Shown here: positions 12,010-21,906 of the stretch, piece after piece
Position numbering within the stretch: the first letter of the stretch is position 1
How the letters are laid out: each line of letters begins with the position of its first letter
DNA from: Branchinecta lynchi
Lineage: Eukaryota > Arthropoda > Branchiopoda > Anostraca > Branchinectidae
NCBI GenBank assembly: GCA_023053575.1
Contig: JAKZAP010000004.1
Coordinates: forward strand, 3,577,572-3,641,571
Direction: 5' to 3'
Length of the DNA stretch: 64,000 nt
The notes under the pieces: generated by a model
Databases searched by the model: none
Told to the model about the DNA's origin: nothing
Seen by the model: the letters and a program-made list of their open reading frames with translations, nothing else
Translations under genes and position numbers: made by a program

Positions 12010-12275
12010 TATAACAATAATATTAATAATATAATTGCAGTAATAAGGCTTTCGCCTCTATGAAGAATTTCAGCCAAATGTTAGTCGACACCTGCTTTGA
12101 ATTGGTTGACATTTTCGGCATTCTGGGAGATTATTCCAATATTCTACTTTTCGGTTTCTAAAGCTCCATTTCCCGATGTCTTTTCGGAATTTCTTACCAC
12201 TCAGTTTTAAGTTGTGTCTTCTTGAGACCATCGTGATTGAAAGTGAGGACATCATCAGGCCTAATGTTATCATAA
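12010..12275 (-). pseudogene. LINE 3' fragment
   Basis: The minus strand encodes RRHNLKLSGKKFRKDIGKWS and FRNRKVEYWNNLPECRKC, the R-H-x-L-K-L and F-R-N-R-x-x-x-x-W-N-x-L-P signature at the C-terminus of non-LTR reverse transcriptase proteins. A GCTTTCGCCTCT 3' UTR motif and an ATT-rich tail follow. Confidence 0.75.
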
Positions 12276-12463
12276 TAACTACGGCAAATTTTTTAAAGTT
12301 TCGATCAAACCACCTCGTAGAAATCTGTAAGATAAACTGGGTAATCGTAATTTCTGAAGCTGGTTTTTCATAAGGCAGATGGCGAATGGCTAAATATGCT
12401 TTGTATGACCAAACTACCTCCCCCCTCTCCCAAACTTCAATATAGTAAACCTTGAACTTGCAG

Positions 12464-12663
12464 ATTGTTCTGGCGACCTGTCGGAGCAGTTGAAGCCGGG
12501 CGGAATGATACCAAGTCCCGATCTCTCACCATACATGGACTGAAGGATGGAATTCCCTATGAACTTGTTATTAAGGCTGGTAACCACTACGGAATCAGCA
12601 AACTCACTGAGCCCGTCAAGTTCAGCATTGATGACTCGACGATCATTTATTTCAGCAGTCGAG
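12464..12663 (+). CDS. Ig/DB/FN3 membrane protein, FN3 exon B
   Basis: This exon follows a CTTGCAG acceptor and ends before GTAAGA (enters in phase 2, leaves in phase 1). The split codon AG|A gives Arg. It completes the FN3 domain: LFWRPVG, then SLTIHGLKDGIPYELVIKAG, the typical L-x-x-L-x-x-x-x-x-Y motif of strands E and F, then NHYGISKLTEP, the usual N-x-x-G-x-S-x-P ending. About 15 juxtamembrane residues follow. Together the two FN3 exons encode roughly 90 residues, the normal domain size. Confidence 0.85.
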
Positions 12664-12889
12664 GTAAGATTCAACCTTAAAGTACCTGCGAAAAAGAAGT
12701 GATCGTTCAAAAGTATTTTTTCAGCCGAAGCCGACTGCGAATCATGGTCCAAGACGCTAAACATATGTCATTTACACCGTCAGAATTTTCATAGCAGATA
12801 GCAAAAGGATGCACCGTCTCAGCTGATAACGCTTAGTATGTTAGCTGTTGTGATTTTACAAACGTTACGCATTGAATGTTATGCATACA

Positions 12890-12972
12890 AGATGAGCCGA
12901 AAAAACGCTGAAAAACCATCTGCTGACTTTTTCCATACCATGATGATATCAAAAAAGTCAGCAGTCCAAATA
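12890..12972. repeat. Short foldback with AGCAGATG arms
   Basis: GCTGAAAAACCATCTGCTGA faces AAAAAAGTCAGCAG. The same small hairpin occurs at 39630-39720 (GCTGAAAAAGCATCTGCT and AGTCAGCAGATGCTTTTCGG). Confidence 0.6.
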
Positions 12973-13053
12973 ATTCAGTGTATTCTGTTAAATGACAGAA
13001 AAATGAGTTGGCTTTTCAGATAAACTTTAAAGCATATTTTATGTCAGTTTCAG

Positions 13054-13226
13054 CCAATCAGTCCGCCGGTGTGACAGTTGGAGTCATAATGGGACTCCTA
13101 GTCGTTGTTGGATTCTCCCTTGTTGGATACTTCATCTATAGAAGAAGGATATTGATATTCTCCAACAAACTAGCCAATGGCGTGTCGTTTTCCAATCCAG
13201 GATATGGAAATAACGATACTGTACAA
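13054..13226 (+). CDS. Ig/DB/FN3 membrane protein, transmembrane exon
   Basis: This exon follows a GTTTCAG acceptor and ends before GTAAGT (enters in phase 1, leaves in phase 0). It encodes a short stalk, a hydrophobic helix of about 22 residues (VTVGVIMGLLVVVGFSLVGY), then a YRRR stop-transfer cluster, giving a type I orientation with the tail inside. Soon after comes SNPGYGNND, which contains an NPxY motif. In other receptors NPxY serves clathrin adaptors or PTB-domain proteins; that role here is inferred. Of the exons visible, this is the only one with a membrane segment. Confidence 0.85.
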
Positions 13227-13344
13227 GTAAGTCGTTTGTTCCTCGTTGGTTCGAAGCTGGGAAATTGTGCTGAAATCGTATCCGTTATTCAAGATAAAAA
13301 AAAAATACCGGAAATGATAGGATGAAATGAGCATGAAGTAATAT

Positions 13345-13664
13345 CTGTTTTTGGGATCCCAAAACGTAATTGGACGGATACCTATGACATCGCAAAAGTT
13401 GTCCGTCTGTCCGCCCGTCCGTCTGTCAGCACGATAACTCTCGAATGATATATTTTGAAGAAACTTAGTGTGAGGATTCTTCGAGTCAAGAGAAAGGCCG
13501 AGTTCGTAGACGGGCCCGATAGCTACATATTTAGGGGGTGGAGGAGGGGTTTCAAATTAAGGCGTGGAAAAATTGTTTTTTAAAAGCTAATGAGATAGTC
13601 GATTAAGGGGTAAGACGACATGCTCAACACGGATATGAAAACCATTATTTCTCCGGAGTAGTTC
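13345..13664 (+). repeat. Left part of repeat F (interrupted by LTR element)
   Basis: It begins TTTTTGGGATCCCAAAACGT, then TGTCCGTCTGTCCGCCCGTC, CGATAACTCTCGAATG and a GGGGGTGGAGGAGGGGTTTC block. The same order of motifs occurs at 53995-54240. The right part resumes at 17842 beyond the LTR insertion. Confidence 0.75.
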
Positions 13665-14243
13665 TGTTACGATGACTGTATTTGTATATGGAGTTTGCAC
13701 TCTCAAACCTGATGTTATGGCGAGGGGTGTAGTAAGCCGGACATAAGATGGTAAATGTCCAGGTAAACAATCATCGGAGTCAGGATGGCCTAGGGCGTTG
13801 GTGGCCTACTACACGTGCAGAACTTCACGGGTTCATTATGGATTCCCCTGGTCGATTCACACTATGGTTTGCATACCGAACACAAAACAGGTTATCAACC
13901 ACCCATCATACACTAGGCCCTACAGGCCAGCCCACTCTAAGGAGCTTAACAAAGACTCATAGAAGTGACCTATGGTCCGTAAGTAAACAAAAGGTTTTAT
14001 TAATAGATGTACTTACAAAAGAACAATCTTTAAGTGAAAAGAGTTGTTACCCGGCCGGGAACCGGGAAAGAAGTCTTTAGAAGAGGGTGACTCACACCCG
14101 GCGTGGCCAGAGAGTTAATAAGTAATACGAAAGAGTGGCCGCGACGGTATAAAAGATAAAAGACACAGGCAATGGAAGGGAGTAACGCTGCCTAGCGGCG
14201 GCATAAGGAAAACGTACGGAATGCAGATGGCATCACCGTAACA
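13665..14243 (-). repeat. LTR of the retrotransposon (3' LTR in element sense)
   Basis: 579 bp, reading identical to 17263-17841. In element (minus) sense it contains an AATAAA near 13998-14004 that could end transcripts. The plus strand has TATAAAAG near 14146, which could be a promoter in the opposite sense. Both copies contain a 110-codon plus-strand open frame that I regard as chance. Confidence 0.92.
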
Positions 14244-14257
14244 TACCTCCCCTCCAT
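14244..14257 (-). other. Polypurine tract
   Basis: The minus strand reads ATGGAGGGGAGGTA directly before the LTR's TGTTACG. A purine run abutting the 3' LTR is the expected plus-strand primer of LTR elements and agrees with the direction given by the primer binding site. Confidence 0.8.
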
Positions 14258-14393
14258 ATTGAGTCCGTGACCCACGGACTTAAAAGTTAAGCACCAGATT
14301 AACAAACTTTTGGCATCCATCTGCTAAAAGTTAACCATAAATGTTACATAAATCTGACCTTAGACCCAAATTAAAATATATTATTTTTAAAGT

Positions 14394-14780
14394 TTAGAGA
14401 AATACAAGAGGGTGGAGTGGCGATGTAGAGTCGGCATGGTGGTTCGTCAGCTTTGTGGTTTGAGGGGTCAGCTGGTACGGGCATAGCAAAAGCGGATGGT
14501 GTTGGTGTTGCTGGAGCGGCATAGGCGATGGGTGGTCTTGCAGGCGGGGAAGATGTTGGTGAACAGGTGGAGCTGTTAGCTGGTACCGGTATGGCAAAAG
14601 CGGATGGTGCTGGTGTTGCGCTGGAACGGTGTAGATGGTGGATGGTGATGTTGCATAAGCAAGCGGGAAAGATGGTGGTTAAAGCTGGAGCTGGTTAATT
14701 AGGTGGCCGAAGACTGCGAGTTGGCTGGGCAGGTGGAGCGTACTCTGGCGAGATGTGCGTCGCAGAGCTGGTACGGGCGC
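14394..14780 (-). repeat. Pro/Gln-coding degenerate tandem repeat in LTR element
   Basis: On the plus strand the segment repeats units of roughly 120 bp built on GCTGGTACGGGCATAGC, AAAAGCGGATGGTG and GGCGATGGGTGG. Minus-strand translation gives Pro/Gln/His-rich blocks such as PYQLT and HQHHP, in the same frame as the gag-like region. One copy spans 14394-14597, another about 14580-14700, with a weaker one further right. Confidence 0.6.
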
Positions 14781-15305
14781 TGGATAGGACGGGTAATGAT
14801 GCCAGTTGTGAGGATGAATATTCGGCTGGGATTGATTTTGGGGGTAAGGATCAAACGCCGAAGTGGCTGGGTTCGGATCAATTTGGCCTTGGGAAGAGAG
14901 TTGAAATCTTTGAAGTAAAGAAGTAACATTACTCATCAATTCCAACAGGTCAGGCTGCGACAGAGCAGGCTACGAAACAGCTGGCACTGTTTGGTTGGGC
15001 AAAGAGTGTGTGGGGACAGCTAAGTGCTGTGACGAAACCGTTGGCAGCTGAGAGCTAGTCACAAGCGGCTGTGAAAGGACAGCTGAAGGCTGAGCAAAAA
15101 CGCCAGAAAACTGGGAATAATGAGCAGAAGGCTCAGAAGTTCTTGCTGGAGGATTAATGGGCTGGAAGGAGTTTAATGGGGCCAAAGAAGGTGCTTCAGA
15201 ATGAAAGGTCGAGTAGGGTGGGGGTGGATCCTCAGTCGCCATGATATTTGGGGTGATCGGGGGGGAGTCAAAAGGGCCCCGACCGGTAACACGGTTTGGA
15301 ATCAT
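14679..15305 (-). pseudogene. Gag-like Pro/Ser/Gln-rich frame broken by one amber codon
   Basis: On the minus strand a 209-codon frame runs from ATG at 15305 to TAA at 14679, interrupted only by TAG at 14970-14972. The first part (111 codons) has PPPPY near residue 27, the type of late-domain motif seen in gag proteins, and a Ser/Pro/Gln-rich body (AVLSQPLVTSSQLPTVSS). The second part starts after the TAG and is rich in Pro, Asn, His and Gln. I see no CCHC knuckle, protease or polymerase. It may be a decayed or read-through gag-like protein of the non-autonomous element. Confidence 0.55.
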
Positions 15306-15839
15306 GAATAAGCTAGATACTATCTTTATATCTTTAACTTATTCAATATAATCAGAATACTTCTTACTTTTTAGATTTAATTCAATGTAATAAACAAAAA
15401 TATCAAAGAGAAATCTCCCAAATGAGATTCAAAAAAAAATATGAGAGAAAAGAGAAGACTGACCAGGGACCAATATACAATGGGGGCAACAACCAATAAA
15501 GTAAACACTACCATATGACAACTTGTAAAAAAAAATATGTGAGGTTCCAACTCTTCTAACCTAAATACCAAATGTGAATTATTACCACATAAATCTCTCA
15601 TTTTATGAGGTATTTTTAATTCTTGAAGAATATTTTTGTCAAAAAACTAAGAAATATGACTGGAATATTACATATCATATAAAAAAACATCTCACACAAA
15701 TGGGTTATTCATTGTTTGTTTAACATACAGCCTCATAGAAAGATACATGGTCCTTAACCTATGACATTACTTTTTAGTTCACTCACTATGACTTCAATGT
15801 CATATACAAATCTCTATCATTAAGAGAATAGCCCATCAG

Positions 15840-16290
15840 GTAAGGGGGAGGGGGGAATAATAAAACTACGTGAAGGGGCATGGTCACAATGTGACTCATC
15901 ATCTCTCAATAAAGCCTTATAATAAAGGCTAATACCTTCTTGCCTTCTGACAAAGGTCTTAGAACAGTGGTGCTATATCTCAGGGAGAGGGGAACATAAT
16001 AACACAGGGACTAATAGCACCACAATTCATCTCAATAAATATGCCTATAGGGGGGGAAGGGTCTCCCAACTTAACCTAACGACCCACTTATTAAGGAAAC
16101 ATAAGGGATACATTGCCAGGAAAGTAGGTTGACTAAAAAAAAGTGAGGCCTACTGATACCATATCAACAAGCATACAAGGGGGGGGAGGGTCTCCAACTT
16201 AGCTAACCAACCCAGTTATAAAGTAAACATAACGGATAAACTGGCAGCAAAGAAGGATGACTAAAAAAAAATAGGGGACACAATCGTACC
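15840..16290. repeat. G-run tandem repeats in LTR element interior
   Basis: Two units of about 131 bp (from about 16049 and 16180) share a G-run, GGGTCTCC, AACTTA, a CAACCCA-like block, GTAAACATAA, ACTGGCAG and GATGACTAAAAAAAA. Weaker related G-run segments sit at 15843 and 15980. The interval is non-coding in all frames. Confidence 0.65.
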
Positions 16291-16969
16291 ACTAAACTAT
16301 ATTCACATTCATAAACATCATCTGTAATGTCAGAACAGGTCATAATTCCTGTCATAACAGGAAAATATGGACGTAACATCCATTTCCATACAAAATTCTA
16401 ATCTGTGAGGCTATTTGTTAGCTCAGGTCGCGATTCCTGACTAACACAAACAACGATGACAACAAAACCACTGGTGAAAAATACCTATGAAAATGCTCCA
16501 CATAATTCATGAAAGATAAATTCCTGATCAGGGAATAATATATCATAAATATTCATCAAAAAATAATATGTAACAGTCATACTAACTATTAACCAGCCCA
16601 AGAAGTTACAAAACTTCTGGCAAATGCAATCTTAATGGACCCATCAATCATGCTATTAGTGGAACCTCACCTAATAAATATCCTTAATTACCCAAAATAA
16701 AAATATTATTACCCATATTTTTACTCATAAATAGAGGACTTGCCTCACTTATCTGGGGCATACCTCAAGAAAAATGGGGATATTAGGCCTAAGTTGTCAT
16801 AAGGTAACGCTTACTTTAAACTAAACGATAAAAAAGTCCAGTACTATAAACCAAAGCGTAAATCGACCAAAATTTAATTTTTAAGTTATTTTCCCCCTTA
16901 AATCTTATAATAATTCCCCATTCTTGCTATTAAACCTATAATTTATTCCAAACAATAAACAAATTCCCA

Positions 16970-17262
16970 AAAATTTTAGTTTACGTTCTTCGAAAAAAAA
17001 AATCCAAAGTTTTTACTTTACGTTCTTCGAAGAAAAAAAAAAATCAGAAAATTTTACTTTACATTCTTCGACAAAAAAAATTGCAAATTTACTTTTAACC
17101 TATTATTATAATAAAGCAATGGGGAAAAAAATCCAAAAACCCACTTCATGTACCATAGTTACGACAATGGTGTGGGGAAAAAAAAAATCCAAAATCCACT
17201 TCTTATATCATTGATACGACAATGGTGCGGGGAAAAAATCCAAATCCCACTTCTGAAACCAT
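16970..17262. repeat. Leader repeats next to the 5' LTR
   Basis: Three units of about 35-45 bp centred on TTTACGTTCTTCGA plus an A-run lie at 16978-17090. Then come units of about 52 bp (about 17134, 17187 and 17238) that each carry an AAATCCCACTTC-like primer-site block and a TTACGACAATGG-like copy of the LTR edge. The unit next to the LTR contains the best primer binding site. Confidence 0.7.
17243..17261 (-). other. Primer binding site, tRNA-Leu type
   Basis: One base inside the LTR the minus strand reads TGGTTTCAGAAGTGGGATT. As I recall the 3' end of animal tRNA-Leu (AATCCCACTTCTGACACCA), this is complementary at 18 of 19 positions. Its place, the TGG start and the length all fit a reverse-transcription primer site and set the element's direction. 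Confidence 0.8.
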
Positions 17263-17841
17263 TGTTACGATGACTGTATTTGTATATGGAGTTTGCACTC
17301 TCAAACCTGATGTTATGGCGAGGGGTGTAGTAAGCCGGACATAAGATGGTAAATGTCCAGGTAAACAATCATCGGAGTCAGGATGGCCTAGGGCGTTGGT
17401 GGCCTACTACACGTGCAGAACTTCACGGGTTCATTATGGATTCCCCTGGTCGATTCACACTATGGTTTGCATACCGAACACAAAACAGGTTATCAACCAC
17501 CCATCATACACTAGGCCCTACAGGCCAGCCCACTCTAAGGAGCTTAACAAAGACTCATAGAAGTGACCTATGGTCCGTAAGTAAACAAAAGGTTTTATTA
17601 ATAGATGTACTTACAAAAGAACAATCTTTAAGTGAAAAGAGTTGTTACCCGGCCGGGAACCGGGAAAGAAGTCTTTAGAAGAGGGTGACTCACACCCGGC
17701 GTGGCCAGAGAGTTAATAAGTAATACGAAAGAGTGGCCGCGACGGTATAAAAGATAAAAGACACAGGCAATGGAAGGGAGTAACGCTGCCTAGCGGCGGC
17801 ATAAGGAAAACGTACGGAATGCAGATGGCATCACCGTAACA
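17263..17841 (-). repeat. LTR of the retrotransposon (5' LTR in element sense)
   Basis: Second LTR copy, same length and, by eye, the same bases as 13665-14243. It is followed by GTTC and then the other half of the interrupted older repeat (the GGCCAAAACCGG segment). Confidence 0.92.
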
Positions 17842-18500
17842 GTTCACCGTGAACCCGGCCAAAACCGGAAAGTTTGTTGAAAGTAAAAGTTTTATCCGAA
17901 GTTGATTAGAGGTCCGACTTAGGTTTAAGTGGAGGTGCTGAATCCGAATATGAAAATGATTTTCTCGTCAGACAAGTAGATCGCCCGGAATCCGGCCAAA
18001 GTCGGAAAATTCGTCAAAAATAGAAGTTTAATCGGAAGTTTGTTAGAGGTTCGATTCCAGGGCAGGGAAACATGCTGAATCCGAATATGAAAACTATTTT
18101 CTCTCCGGACAAGTAGATCGCCCGGAATCCGGCCAAAACCGGAAAATCTGTTAAAAGTAAAATTTTTCTATGAATTTCACTAGATGTTCGATTTACAGAT
18201 ATGAAGACATGCTGAATTCGTGTATGGCAATCATTTTCTACCTGGACACAGTTCGCCATCAATCCGGCTGAAATCGGAAAATTTGTTAAAGGTTGAAGAA
18301 GGATTGAAGTTGAACACATGCTGAATCCATATTTGAACTTTGTCTTCTCAGATGATTACCATTTCCTTAATCCGTTTCTAAATTTTATTAGTAAAGTTCT
18401 CAAGGAGTTTGGCGAAGATTCGACCTCTATAAGACCCGACCCGATTGTCCAGATCAAATATTAAATTTGTGGGATCCCATCGAAACGTTTGGTCTTGTTC
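17842..18500 (+). repeat. Right part of repeat F
   Basis: It continues repeat F after the LTR element. Three to four units of about 137 bp each have a CATGCTGAATCC-like start, TTCTCTCCGGACAAGTAGAT, CCCGGAATCCGGCCAAA and AAAAGTAAAAGTTTTA-like parts. It ends near GGGATCCCATCGAAACG at 18472, matching the end of the intact copy at 55156. Confidence 0.7.
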
Positions 18501-18854
18501 CCGGAGCTGCCATATTTAAATATGTGCGCTGTCCCATTTGCCCACTTTTTCTGCCAGTGTCAGAATAAAAGGATCCGTCGCATTACTTGTTGTTTATGCT
18601 AAAATATTGAAAAATTGTTGAATACATCAAAAGCAAGCTTTGCTTTTAACAGATTCCACACGGCTGTTGCTGTTTTGAGCTTTGTGCTAGGTCGGTTAAC
18701 TTATAGCAAGACACGTAAAAGCTTACTTAACCAGTTACCTGATACGCATCGAAAGCAGCGACAGGAACGAAAGTGTGTCGATAGGGGAGAGAGACAAATT
18801 TAATATATAATGGGACTTCACAAAAAAAAAATTCAATATTATAAATAAATAGAA

Positions 18855-19135
18855 GAAAGTTAAAACTCGTGGGAATCCGTAACCGATTCATACCCAAGGT
18901 AACCCTCTCTCCTCACCCATCCTTACTCATCAAACAAGCTTTTCATCTCATTTTTAAATGAATATACACTCTCGGCCAACCTATTGCTCTCCGGCAGATT
19001 ATTCCATACTGAAACACCTACATTTCTAAACACAAAACTAGACCGTGAAGTATGTCGTCTCTCATGTACAAGGTCCTCTGAATTCATTGTATCATATGAA
19101 TGGTATGCGGAATTCGTTGACAATATTCAATCAAT
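18855..19135 (-). pseudogene. LINE 3' fragment
   Basis: The minus strand encodes VHERRHTSRSSFVFRNVGVS, then VWNNLPESNRLAESVYSF and KNEMKSLF, a C-terminal non-LTR reverse transcriptase segment. It is followed to the right by a CAATCAATCAATCAATTTAT tail of another element (19125-19150). Confidence 0.7.
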
Positions 19136-19539
19136 CAATCAATTTATTACCGGAAAAACACACACGGTGTAAACAGGGAGTAAACATAAAGAGAAAAAAA
19201 AAGAAAAGAAAGAGAAGAAAAAGCAGATACAAACATAGACAAAACACCTTCTGATCAGAACAACTGCAAAAAAGAAACACACTTATTGTGTGTTGTCTTT
19301 ATTTTTTCCCATGACCTCTGTGCTTTTAGTGGAATAAATTATAAGTACTAGCTAATTACTTTTGTAGTATATTGTCTACGGATTCTGTGTACCATCGTTA
19401 GGGGGCATAGAATGTCGTTACGAATGACGGGTCGTCAATAGAGCAATTACGGAAGTAGGTCAGCATTAGTAGCATGGGTACGGCATGTTCTGTCGAATCC
19501 CAACTTCGTATACTTATGTTAAAATATTTTACTATTTAG

Positions 19540-19734
19540 ATTATCCAGTCAGAAGTTACTGCCGACTCAACTGAGCCCCCAACACTGCCTACTCAAATTA
19601 GCACCAGCAACGAATGGCGACAAGAGACCCTCCAGGCCCCCAACCCCACCCAACCAACTGGCACAGATAATCCGACAATGTATGAAGAGCTTCGCCTGGG
19701 CTCAAATGGCGTAGGATTCAAACGCTTAAAGTGA
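19540..19734 (+). CDS. Ig/DB/FN3 membrane protein, last coding exon
   Basis: This terminal exon follows an ATTTAG acceptor in phase 0 and runs 64 codons to TGA at 19732-19734. It encodes a Thr/Pro/Gln-rich cytoplasmic tail (EPPTLPTQIS, APNPTQPTGTD) ending in TMYEELRLGSNGVGFKRLK. YEEL fits a YxxPhi sorting motif and resembles an ITIM core, although Thr rather than Ser/Ile/Val/Leu sits at the -2 position. I have no homolog in mind for the tail. The exon call rests on the phase match, the polypyrimidine acceptor, an open frame that stops just after a charged end, and codon use like the other exons. A possible AATAAA lies at 20029-20034, inside a repeat. Confidence 0.75.
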   Translation: MIQSEVTADSTEPPTLPTQISTSNEWRQETLQAPNPTQPTGTDNPTMYEELRLGSNGVGFKRLK

Positions 19735-19867
19735 ACTTTTCCGCGTGCTACCTCTGCCTAGAATTGTCGTTCAAGAAATGTCGGGTTCAGATTTGCATAG
19801 ATCCGTGTATCAGCACCTTTACTTCGGGTTCGGGTGGCAGGGTCTTCCACTGTTCGTTGTACCTCAA

Positions 19868-20260
19868 GCAGTTTTCTAAAGGCGTTTTTCCATGACATAT
19901 TTTTTGCCACACATGCATCTGTGTGTGTCGCAGAAATTAGTGTGTGCCACACACTCAATGCAAAAGCTGGGGGGAAACGCCATTTTGTCTGTTTTTGTTG
20001 GCGGCGATGTCAGATGTCTGAAAGTAAAAATAAAATCCAGAAAAGGGAACTTCAGGCCTACGTCCTTACCATCCTGTGCTGGGAGGATCCTCAACTTTCA
20101 TCCATCTTCTTGATAAAGTAATATAATTTTAATTTACCGATAAATTTGGATTTTCTCGCCAAAACCTTGTTGATCGTGGAAACACATTTGTGGGCCACAC
20201 AAACGACCGTGGAAACACTGGAAAAATGCCTTAGACAATCTATCTTGATGTTCAGAACTT
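19868..20260. repeat. GGCGTTTTTCC repeat family K, copy 1
   Basis: It contains AAAGGCGTTTTTCCATGACA, GTGTGTCGCAGAAATTAGTG, AACCTTGTTGATCGTGGAAA and GTGGAAACACTGGAAAAATG. It holds the only AATAAA near the 3' end of the Ig/DB/FN3 gene. Confidence 0.6.
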
Positions 20261-20310
20261 GGAAATTATCTTCAGTGTTCAAAATTCAGTTACTTTAAAT
20301 CTCCGACAAT

Positions 20311-20599
20311 GAGCGTGTTCCACCCTACTTCGTAGTTACTACGCATGACTTAACAAATTCTGGCTTTTTGGCGTCAAGGCTGGAACGCATTTTTCTATTT
20401 TCACCAAAATATCCTGCCAAGGGCTAATCCGGCCAATTACTTCACAGAGATCCTTAGTTACCCGCTTACTATGCTCCCTAGCGTGGTAAGCAATATTAGT
20501 TACTATAGAAGGTTGAACAGTCAGCGTAGTAACTTTTCGTGAGGTTGGAACGGAAATAGTAACTAATAGTTACTATTGTTAGAAGTATGGAACGCGCTC
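20311..20599. mobile_element. MITE family A, copy 2
   Basis: 289 bp, termini GAGCGTGTTCCACCCT and GGAACGCGCTC. The flanks are AAT and ATT, so the 3-bp duplication has one mismatch. Orientation is opposite to copy 1, judged by the internal motifs. Confidence 0.8.
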
Positions 20600-20699
20600 A
20601 TTGTCTAGCGGTACTAGCTTCGGGCATCATTTATATGAGAGTAATTGAACCATCCAAAGTATAATCAAGTACGAAACGAACATATGAGTTGAATTGGTC

Positions 20700-21010
20700 C
20701 AGTAATCCGCAGGTATATTTATAATAATAATAATAAGACAAAGCAAGAGAAAAGGCTTTCGCCTCTAAATAACTCTTAAGAAATTTTGGGTAGTCAAACT
20801 GATCAGAGTTAAAAATCCCATCAACATGCACTTGAAACTATTGATCGATTCAGCATCAACCGCATCTTTGGTAAGCTGGCTTCGGTACAGCTGGATACTT
20901 TGCAGTAAGTAAATCCAAACTTCCGGACACTGATATCTAAAGTTGATCAAATGATTTGATCCCAATGATTATTCGGGTAGAGCTGCTGATAATGTTTTGC
21001 CGATAAAGTG
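20700..21010 (-). pseudogene. LINE 3' fragment
   Basis: The minus strand encodes FRYQCPEVWIYLLQSIQLYR and VDAESINSFKCML, which looks like a LINE protein C-terminus. A GCTTTCGCCTCTAAATAACT 3' UTR and an ATT-repeat tail (20720-20735) follow, like the copy at 12.0 kb. Confidence 0.5.
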
Positions 21011-21404
21011 CTGATAGTGGTGAGGTTTATCAAGTTAGCAGTTCCAGATTGATTTGGTATTATTGCTGTGCCATAAAGGGGTATATTTGGGTTGGGGGTG
21101 ATGGGGTAGCCTGTATAGTGCGTGCTGAAAATAACTTCAAAAATGCTCAAACTGTAAAATTCGATAAAAATAGTGTATATTTTGTGATATTTGTGGATCC
21201 GTCCGGGTGAGAAACTGGATATTATAGAAGGGTAGTGGCGAGCTCTAGTTCTTTCTTCTTCTTTTTTTTTTTTTATTTACGAGCGAGTGAATGTTACTAG
21301 GATCTGTGATTGTTTTATAATACGGAAAAAAGTAAATTTTCTAGAAAAGAAATGTTGTATCGCATTAGATTAGATTGTTTTCCTTGTCGTCACCTATCCA
21401 CGCT

Positions 21405-21552
21405 GTTGCAAAAAACGGCTTCTGTTTTTCCACAAGTTCGTTTTTGCAACTTGAACGGCTTTGAGCCTGAAGAAGACTCTTGCCAAGAAAGGCCGAAATA
21501 TAGCTCCAATAAAACTGAGCTGACGTATCCGTTTTTCACTATCAAATTACAT
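21405..21552. mobile_element. Family D fragment
   Basis: It contains TTGAGCCTGAAGAAGACTCT, TGCCAAGAAAGGCCGAAATA and AGCTGACGTATCCGTTTTTC. The left arm is missing. Confidence 0.5.
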
Positions 21553-21906
21553 CTTCCTGCCGTTTTTTTGGACGCCGAACGATATTTTTGGTTTTTTTTA
21601 GCAACTAGTAATACATAAGTAATTAAGTCATTTATTTCTGACCCGTAATCTGAAAAGCGTCATCTAAAAAGTAATGTCCATTTGATGACGTCCATATAAG
21701 AAGTGATCCAAATTGACACATGTTGGTAGAGAGATATCCTGAGCTTTAAAACCTTGGAATCTATTGGCAAGACAGTACTCTCCCTTAAAAAATACCCGGG
21801 TACCGAGTGAAAACTTCCCCCTCCCGTCTCCGGGGAAAAATACCCGCCGTGTAAATGATCCTTTAATCTTTAAAACATGCAAACTCTTCACATTACGCCG
21901 CCTGTT

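Larger units (their letters stand above)
6201..12463. other. 6.3-kb FN3 intron of gene 1
   Basis: Apart from the elements listed it holds a LINE-type tail at 6348-6440, an ATA/AAT-rich stretch, AACTTGAAAATATAATTTGA twice (8141 and 8180), and otherwise no structure or coding signal that I can support. Confidence 0.6.
13665..17841 (-). mobile_element. Non-autonomous LTR retrotransposon, antisense in intron
   Basis: A 4177-bp element with two 579-bp LTRs that read identical and begin and end with the 7-bp inverted repeat TGTTACG/CGTAACA. A 4-bp GTTC duplication flanks it (13661-13664 and 17842-17845). Orientation is minus: a primer binding site lies just inside the right LTR and a polypurine tract just inside the left one. 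The interior (3019 bp) has no reverse transcriptase, integrase or protease that I can find, only a Pro/Ser/Gln-rich gag-like frame, so mobility must have come from a partner element. LTR identity implies a recent insertion. It splits an older repeat and lies antisense within the last intron of the Ig/DB/FN3 gene. Confidence 0.92.

Noticed and set aside
13748..14080. 110-codon open frame, identical to 17346-17678
   Set aside because: Both lie inside the identical LTRs on the strand opposite to the element; the identity is explained by LTR duplication and no domain is visible.
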